A program made the position numbers and the translations under genes. DNA of 64,000 nucleotides from Cognaticolwellia mytili (GTDB taxonomy: Bacteria > Pseudomonadota > Gammaproteobacteria > Enterobacterales > Alteromonadaceae), in NCBI RefSeq assembly GCF_002104475.1, contig NZ_NBOF01000003.1:310001-374000 (forward strand). The letters are read 5' to 3'. Every line of letters begins with the position of its first letter. Within the stretch, counting starts at the first letter, position 1. The notes beneath the pieces were generated by a model. That model saw nothing but the letters and a program-made list of their open reading frames with translations. It did not search any database and was not told the origin of the DNA. Shown here in pieces: positions 59,398 through 64,000 of this stretch.

Positions 59398-60216
59398 CTA
59401 ACTGCCAGGGCTGAGGTTATTTAAATCTGAAGCTAGGATTTTATATTTTTTATCAATGATACCTTCTTTAATTAACTGCCTGTAACTAGATAACACTTTA
59501 GCACAAATTTTTTCCCCTCCTTTAAAGGTTTTTGGTGTGACAATTGGATAACCCAATAGTGTAAACAAAGGATAGTTCTTTAATTGTTGGTTACCATTGG
59601 AAAAAAAGCGCTGTTGAGCATTTATCATAAAGTTATCAAATACGATAAAATAATCTCCACGACCTATTTTTAAACCATTTATCGCAGATTCGATCGTCAT
59701 AGGGCGCATAAAACTGATGCTTTTATTTGACTTTATACTTTCATAATCGCCAAGTGGTAAACCATGCAAAATAATTAAATTCTTATCGGAAAACTCCTCT
59801 ATCGTGGTAACTTTTTCTAAATCATCTTTGATATAGTAAACTCTTAAAGTAATTTTGGTGGGAGGAACACAAATATGAAAAACATCTTTAGCTTCAACTC
59901 CTTTCACTTCTCCATAGTTTATAAAAGCAGTCTCTCCTTGAGATATCTGAAATTGCATTCTTTGATAAGGGACATTGACAAATTTGACATTTAATTTTGC
60001 GTGCTGATATAGCTTTTTTGCTAGCCGGTAATGTAAGCCTGTAAATTTATTATCAGCCAACTTTTCCCAGTAGGGAGGGAAAATTAAGAAGTACTGTTCA
60101 AGTAAATTGCTTAATTCTGATGAGTAAGTTCTTTCGTTATCATTTGCAATTTCTGCTCTTGCTGAGCTAATTGTTAGATAAAAAAATAAAGTTGTTAGTA
60201 AAGCATAAATGCGCAC
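59398..60216 (-). CDS. Periplasmic solute-binding protein, SBP_bac_3-like
   Basis: The 272-residue precursor starts at GTG 60216 after AGGAAAAGAGA and has a signal peptide ending near SSARA. The mature part resembles short amino-acid-binding-type proteins of marine gammaproteobacteria (YFLIFPPYWEKLADN..GLHYRLAKKLYQHAKL and the hinge region EEFSDKNLIILHGLPLGDYE). No transporter genes are adjacent, so it may act as a sensor ligand-binder or be an orphan. The ligand is unknown. Confidence 0.75.
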   Translation of the reverse strand: MRIYALLTTLFFYLTISSARAEIANDNERTYSSELSNLLEQYFLIFPPYWEKLADNKFTGLHYRLAKKLYQHAKLNVKFVNVPYQRMQFQISQGETAFINYGEVKGVEAKDVFHICVPPTKITLRVYYIKDDLEKVTTIEEFSDKNLIILHGLPLGDYESIKSNKSISFMRPMTIESAINGLKIGRGDYFIVFDNFMINAQQRFFSNGNQQLKNYPLFTLLGYPIVTPKTFKGGEKICAKVLSSYRQLIKEGIIDKKYKILASDLNNLSPGS

Positions 60217-60663
60217 TCTCTTTTCCTACATTGATAAGTTAAATAGCAAAAGTACTTAAAGCCATTATAGAGTCCGGTCAGATTGTTTACAAATTTAACC
60301 TTGAGAGGTCCATCATGTGTTAACGCATCGACAAGAAGGTAGAACGCCACAAACAATTGAACATGGAATTATTTACTATGCGGTATAGTTGAATATACGG
60401 AACGACTAAAACACCAAACAGTTGTAATCTGATTTCCAAAGATTAAGTCACAAGCTAACTTATACGATCATTAAGTTGTGATGAAGGGATTCGCTTATTA
60501 GCGGAGTTAGTGCGAGACAGCACCAAGTATTATAAGAAACTAAGCCATTGCTGATAAAACTGAATGTAACAGCGTCAAGATAAGCGGGATTTTGTGATAT
60601 TACTGCCTGATATCGGTTCGAGTGAAATTTAGGAAAGAAATTAACCGAGTAACAAATACAAAA
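60217..60663. other. Gene-poor spacer before the tRNA operon terminator
   Basis: About 450 bases with stop codons in all frames. A few stretches, for example near 60320-60370, are less AT-rich than their surroundings and look like decayed coding DNA, but I recognise no protein. Nothing else is called here. Confidence 0.4.
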
Positions 60664-60687
60664 AAGCCCTAACCGAAGTTAGGGCTT
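60664..60687 (-). terminator. Terminator of the tRNA operon
   Basis: On the minus strand AAGCCCTAAC-TTCG-GTTAGGGCTT is followed by TTTTTGTATTTG. A 10-bp stem with a stable UUCG tetraloop and a T run is a textbook intrinsic terminator, 7 bases past the last tRNA. Confidence 0.93.
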
Positions 60688-60694
60688 GAATGAA

Positions 60695-60770
<76 letters not shown>

Positions 60771-60807
60771 ACACGAAAGCGTTTTTTCTTTTTAAGAAGA
60801 AATAAAA

Positions 60808-60833
60808 AAGCTTCAACATTAATGCTGAAGCTT
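60808..60833 (-). terminator. Terminator-like hairpin between the two tRNA-Thr genes
   Basis: On the minus strand AAGCTTCAGCATT pairs with AATGTTGAAGCTT (one G-U pair), followed by TTTTTTATTTC. It lies between the two identical tRNA-Thr genes, so part of the transcripts may end here after the first one. Confidence 0.75.
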
Positions 60834-60842
60834 CGTTATGAA

Positions 60843-60918
<76 letters not shown>

Positions 60919-61005
60919 ACACAAAGCTTTGTGTGCGATAAATCTTTATTTAAAATAAAGTTTATCTTGGCACCGAATCAACTACGGAAGTTGTTGATTC
61001 TAAAA

Positions 61006-61081
61006 TGGTGCCTCGACCCGGAATCGAACCAGGGACACGAGGATTTTCAATCCTCTGCTCTACCGACTGAGCTATCGAGGC
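61006..61081 (-). tRNA. tRNA-Phe (anticodon GAA)
   Basis: The minus strand reads GCCTCGATAGCTCAGTCGGT at the start of a complete 76-base tRNA with CCA end. The anticodon loop is TTGAAAA, giving GAA. Acceptor stem GCCTCGA/TCGAGGC is fully paired. It is the first gene of the operon. Confidence 0.97.
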
Positions 61082-61136
61082 ACAATAACAATCTAAATGA
61101 TTGTCCTGTACGTTGTCTTCTTGGCTGTGCCTTGAA

Positions 61137-61175
61137 GACGGGGCGTATTAAACTGTTTTTCGTTTATCCCGTCAA
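61137..61175 (-). promoter_or_regulatory. Predicted promoter of the tRNA-Phe/Thr operon
   Basis: On the minus strand TTGACG (61175-61170) and TTTAAT (61152-61147) are spaced by 17 bases. A GC-rich discriminator ACGCCCCGTC follows the -10, the type linked to stringent control of stable RNA genes. The start would be near 61140, about 60 bases before tRNA-Phe. Confidence 0.75.
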
Positions 61176-61433
61176 CACTTTTTTTTAAATAAATGTCTGT
61201 TTGTCGTTTTTTTCTACTTATTGCTCTTTTATGGAGCAATTTAGCCTGATTCTTTTACTTTTTAATGATTATTTATTGTGATTAATTATTTATAAAAGAG
61301 GAATGTCAGAGGGAAAAAATTTACTGCTGCCAATAAAAATGACTTATTAACAGCGTAATCCGACTTTTAGTGGACAACTTAAATGTCATGATAAAAAATA
61401 TCAGGCACTAAAAAGTATATTGAAAAAGTAGCG

Positions 61434-61706
61434 TTACTTTTTTTCTGGTGTGTAACCTTCAATTTCCGGTTCTTTATTCTCAAATAAGTAAGCAATCATA
61501 GCTGTTTCTAAAATCACACGATCATCGGGGTTCATCATGTTCATTTTATTTTCGTTAATCAGCATTGTTTGCTTTTTCTGCCAATCGGTCCAAGCTTCTT
61601 GGCAAATGTTATCAAAAATACGCTTGCCTACTTCACCGGGATAGAGCTGAAACCTTAATCCTTCCGCTTCTTTTTGTAATTTTTGACAAAATACGATTTT
61701 ACTCAT
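61434..61706 (-). CDS. yggX: Fe(2+)-trafficking/oxidative-damage-protection protein YggX
   Basis: The 90-residue protein begins [17 protein letters not shown], has the signature [19 protein letters not shown] and ends with a charged tail. YggX protects Fe-S enzymes and may carry iron. Start is ATG 61706 with AGGAAAAATC just before it; the frame runs further upstream without a good site. It is separated from the tRNA operon by about 250 bases of AT-rich sequence in which no gene was seen. mutY, its common partner, is not adjacent here. Confidence 0.96.
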   Translation of the reverse strand: MSKIVFCQKLQKEAEGLRFQLYPGEVGKRIFDNICQEAWTDWQKKQTMLINENKMNMMNPDDRVILETAMIAYLFENKEPEIEGYTPEKK

Positions 61707-61949
61707 GATTTTTCCTGTGTGATATTCGCTAATTGCGGTAACGAACATAAATGATAAGGAGGAAATTCTATTATAAAAGCGATGATAATCATATTATTTT
61801 AGCTCATTGTTAACCGTGAGCATTGGCCTTATCTTTTTTTCGGTAAATATTGTGTTGGTCAATATCAATGCACAAATTAGTCTCCCAAAAAGCATTGTTG
61901 GCCATTCTGTGATAATCACAGGTAATTGTTAGAATAATACCTCTAATGG

Positions 61950-62215
61950 CTGGTGCCTATGTTGTCAAAAAAGTTATGGCGTTAGAACGCTTTACCATGT
62001 TGTGTAGTACCATTCACATTCATAAGTAGCGCACGGACATTCACGCTAGCAACTGAAATAAATAAGCCACTCATAATCGTGAGAATTAAGTAATGACTTT
62101 GTTCGATAAGCGCTATGTTGAGTAGAACGTATTCGGGGGCATGCTAAAAAAGATCACGGCAGACCAAGGCATAGCGACATATTTGACGTATTTTTGCAGT
62201 AGCCAAGCACCAGAT
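61950..62215 (-). pseudogene. Decayed MFS transporter fragment (Spinster-like)
   Basis: Reading the minus strand, one frame gives SVASVNVRALLMNVNGTTQH, then GKAF, an in-frame stop, and NFFDNIG. This follows the order of a motif in Spinster-type MFS proteins (N-R-A-x-L-x-N-V-N ... R-G-x-x-F ... N-x-x-D-D-x-G). Upstream, in another frame, is a hydrophobic piece WLLQKYVKYVAMPWSAVIFF. The stop and the frame change show it is not functional. The identity rests on motif recall, not on an alignment. Confidence 0.5.
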
Positions 62216-62386
62216 ATTCACTTGGTTTTTGGTAACTCATGTGTTTTTTATTCCTACCTCTTTCCGGCTCAATAGCAATTAACCTGTAAAGCATGATTAA
62301 CGAAAGCCTAGGCTGCAAGAATAAAAGCCAATCACCTCCGTAGTCTAAAAGTGCATAGTTGGTTAATAGTGAACTGGAAACGTGCC

Positions 62387-62563
62387 TCAGCCCCGCGTAA
62401 TATCACCATTCTCATTATGATTGTTTTTGCCTTTTGTCTGGCTAAAAATGTCCAAAATTGATGGCCCTCTGCCATCTTTGGTTGCACCTCCTTCAATTTG
62501 ATACGCGGCAGTAGCACTACCAAAAATAAAGTTTTTTGGAAAAATTAGTTTTGACATACTCAT
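62387..62563 (-). pseudogene. Relic of a family 1 glycosidase (beta-glucosidase), N-terminus only
   Basis: The minus-strand frame from ATG 62563 encodes 58 residues containing [20 protein letters not shown] and [15 protein letters not shown], then NENGDIT and a stop. This is the conserved N-terminal signature of GH1 enzymes, where about 450 residues should follow. The rest has no GH1 match that I can see. It starts one base after the stop of the PLP-barrel gene, so the original gene was probably translationally coupled to it. Confidence 0.75.
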
Positions 62564-62564
62564 C

Positions 62565-63836
62565 TTATACTTGCTTTAAAATGGACCAAGATTGCTGAAT
62601 TATTTGATTTCTTACGATGAGTAAATCACCAAACTGTAAAAATACTGATTCACTTTGGCTCGGCCTGAGAAATACATGGTCATCAACACCGATATCAATT
62701 TTATTTGAGCCATTGACCATGTCTTGATTAGTACTGGGGCCAAACAGGCCATTATTTTGTAATCCTGACGGGGCTTCGTATTTTGCTAACCACTTACCGC
62801 CATAAATAAAGAATGTTTGCTGCATGTTCGCATCCCACAACGGCAATATGTTTTTAGCCATTTCAATGGCGGGGATTTGTGTGCCGGCCATTTTTTTCAA
62901 TACCGGTGTCGAAATATAAGCAGCAGCGGTGAAACTCTCTAAACTGGGTAAATCAAAATCGGTGGGTTTAACTAAACATGAACCCGCTGAAAGTTCATTA
63001 GCAACAGTATTGCTGTTGTGCATAGCAATGGTCGGGCTACCTGCGCCGTTAAAGCAAAGTTTTTGATTTTTATAGTTATTATTTATTGCGTATAAACGCT
63101 CGATAAAGCTTTGATAGATTGTTTGTGATTCTTGATAGGCTTCGTCTGCTGATTTAATAATGCTAGGCAGTTTTACTACATGCGGGTCGTAGCCCATAAA
63201 ACCTGAAAAACGCAGGTAAGATGGGTTCTGTTCAATTAGCGTTATTAGGGCATCAAGCTCTTGTGCTCTTTGTAAACCGCCTCGGTGTAAGCCAACATCA
63301 ATTTCAATATTTACTTGCAGCTTTATTTGTTGCGATTTTGCTAATGCCAGGTACTGCTGTAGGCGCGGCTCGCTGTCGATAAGCCATTGTAATTGTTTTT
63401 CTGGCTTGAAAGCATGCTCAGCCGTATGTTGCTGGTAAAAGCTTTCGGCGGCTTTTGCCGGCATCGGCTTACCAAATAATAAATCACTGTCAGGGTAGGT
63501 TTGTGCAATATGAGTAAGGAAGGGCAGATGAAAAACCATTAATTTATTCGTTGCTGCTTTGTCCATAATATAGCCCAGTAATTCAGGGCTAGGGAGGGAC
63601 TTTGCTACGAGACGTAAATCAGTTTTTGGGTTTAATAATGCTTGTAATGCCTGAATGTTTAGGTCGAGCTTATCTAAGTCAATCAGCATGTTCGGCAAAG
63701 AATTACCGTTAGATTTTAGATCATTATTTAGCGCCGAAAAATAAGGGCTATATGGTCCACCATTATCGTCTGGCTTCAATAAAGCTATAGCGACAGCTGC
63801 AGCAACGCTAGCGATAATAAATTTTCTTCTATTCAT
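62565..63836 (-). CDS. Secreted PLP-barrel protein (D-threonine aldolase / D-serine dehydratase-like, DSD1 family)
   Basis: The 423-residue precursor starts [20 protein letters not shown], a twin-arginine-like signal, so export after folding with cofactor is plausible. The barrel domain holds the PLP lysine in [16 protein letters not shown] and [12 protein letters not shown]. The C-terminal beta domain has [17 protein letters not shown] and QFGDLLIV, where D-threonine aldolases bind a metal ion through His and Cys; only the His is obvious here. It follows the partial oxidase-like gene with a 29-base gap on the same strand. The substrate is unknown. Confidence 0.8.
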   Translation of the reverse strand: MNRRKFIIASVAAAVAIALLKPDDNGGPYSPYFSALNNDLKSNGNSLPNMLIDLDKLDLNIQALQALLNPKTDLRLVAKSLPSPELLGYIMDKAATNKLMVFHLPFLTHIAQTYPDSDLLFGKPMPAKAAESFYQQHTAEHAFKPEKQLQWLIDSEPRLQQYLALAKSQQIKLQVNIEIDVGLHRGGLQRAQELDALITLIEQNPSYLRFSGFMGYDPHVVKLPSIIKSADEAYQESQTIYQSFIERLYAINNNYKNQKLCFNGAGSPTIAMHNSNTVANELSAGSCLVKPTDFDLPSLESFTAAAYISTPVLKKMAGTQIPAIEMAKNILPLWDANMQQTFFIYGGKWLAKYEAPSGLQNNGLFGPSTNQDMVNGSNKIDIGVDDHVFLRPSQSESVFLQFGDLLIVRNQIIQQSWSILKQV

Positions 63837-63865
63837 ATTTATAATTCCATTACTATCATTAAAAT

Positions 63866-64000
63866 TTAGCTAATACCCAAGACACGATCAATGTGGTTGT
63901 TGGTGAATATATTGTTGGGGTCCATTATTTCTCGTACCCGTAAAAACTCATCGAATTTTGGGTATCTCGCCCGTTGCTCTTTGGCGGCTAAGGTGTGAAT
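63866..64000 (-). CDS. C-terminal end of an FAD-linked lactone-oxidase-like protein (partial)
   Basis: The last 44 residues of a minus-strand gene that continues beyond the window. It ends with RYPKFDEFLRVREIMDPNN followed by IFTNNHIDRVLGIS. This matches the C-terminal pattern of D-arabinono-1,4-lactone oxidase-type proteins (yP-fdeFl-vR---DPn--F-N--l---lG). It is the upstream partner of the PLP-barrel gene and probably in the same operon. Confidence 0.6.
   Translation of the reverse strand: MHTLAAKEQRARYPKFDEFLRVREIMDPNNIFTNNHIDRVLGIS

Noticed and set aside
60931..61188. 85-codon open frame over tRNA-Phe
   Set aside because: It reads through a tRNA gene and its promoter on the opposite strand, so it is a chance frame.
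62332..62523. 63-codon minus-strand frame in the relic region
   Set aside because: It is out of frame with the GH1 signature that the same DNA encodes; the GH1 reading is the meaningful one.

Overview
The window is AT-rich chromosomal DNA from a marine gammaproteobacterium, most probably Alteromonadales of the Colwellia/Thalassotalea type. That placement is an inference from gene order (rodZ-ispG-hisS-yfgM-bamB-der; rpoE-rseABC-lepA-lepB-rnc-era-recO-pdxJ-acpS; barA/rlmD-relA-mazG) and protein style, not from a database search. The first two thirds is conserved housekeeping DNA. The last third is accessory and signalling DNA.

Layout. 1-7.3 kb: the end of a LysM protein, then rodZ (cell shape), ispG (isoprenoids), hisS, yfgM, bamB (outer-membrane assembly) and der (ribosome assembly). 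7.5-13.2 kb: a PilZ protein, xseA, and the guanine nucleotide genes guaB and guaA. 13.0-13.6 kb: short hairpin repeats, a terminator and a 266-bp MITE-like element. 13.6-17.6 kb: ridA, selO, recQ. 17.6-17.9 kb: a dense array of small hairpins. 17.9-22 kb: slyD, ygfZ, sdhE-ygfX, nadB. 22-31.2 kb: the sigma-E regulon core and the lepA-acpS gene series. 31.4-40 kb: a small unknown gene, barA, rlmD, relA, mazG and a crotonase-family gene, then a second, longer MITE copy. 40.4-44.8 kb: ltaE, a YebC-family gene, a hydrolase and an M28 peptidase.

45-49.7 kb is a three-gene set: an orphan periplasmic binding protein, a histidine kinase and a TonB-dependent receptor. 49.9-53.3 kb is a compact operon of a thiamine-pyrophosphate enzyme and two short citrate-synthase-fold proteins. 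By eye, both of these lack most or all of the usual citrate synthase catalytic residues. This operon is the best candidate here for undescribed biochemistry. 53.4-60.2 kb has a GGDEF/EAL response regulator, glutaminase, an HD-GYP protein and a solute-binding protein, separated by gene-poor spacers. 60.7-61.2 kb is a tRNA operon (Phe-Thr-Thr) with promoter and terminators. 61.4-64 kb has yggX, relics of a transporter and a family 1 glycosidase, a secreted PLP-barrel protein and the end of a lactone-oxidase-like gene.

The two MITE copies and the scattered hairpins that share a CATCC(N)TG core are the main non-coding signals. One MITE copy carries a segment of the hairpin family inside it. All calls are from reading the sequence; no alignment or database search was run.
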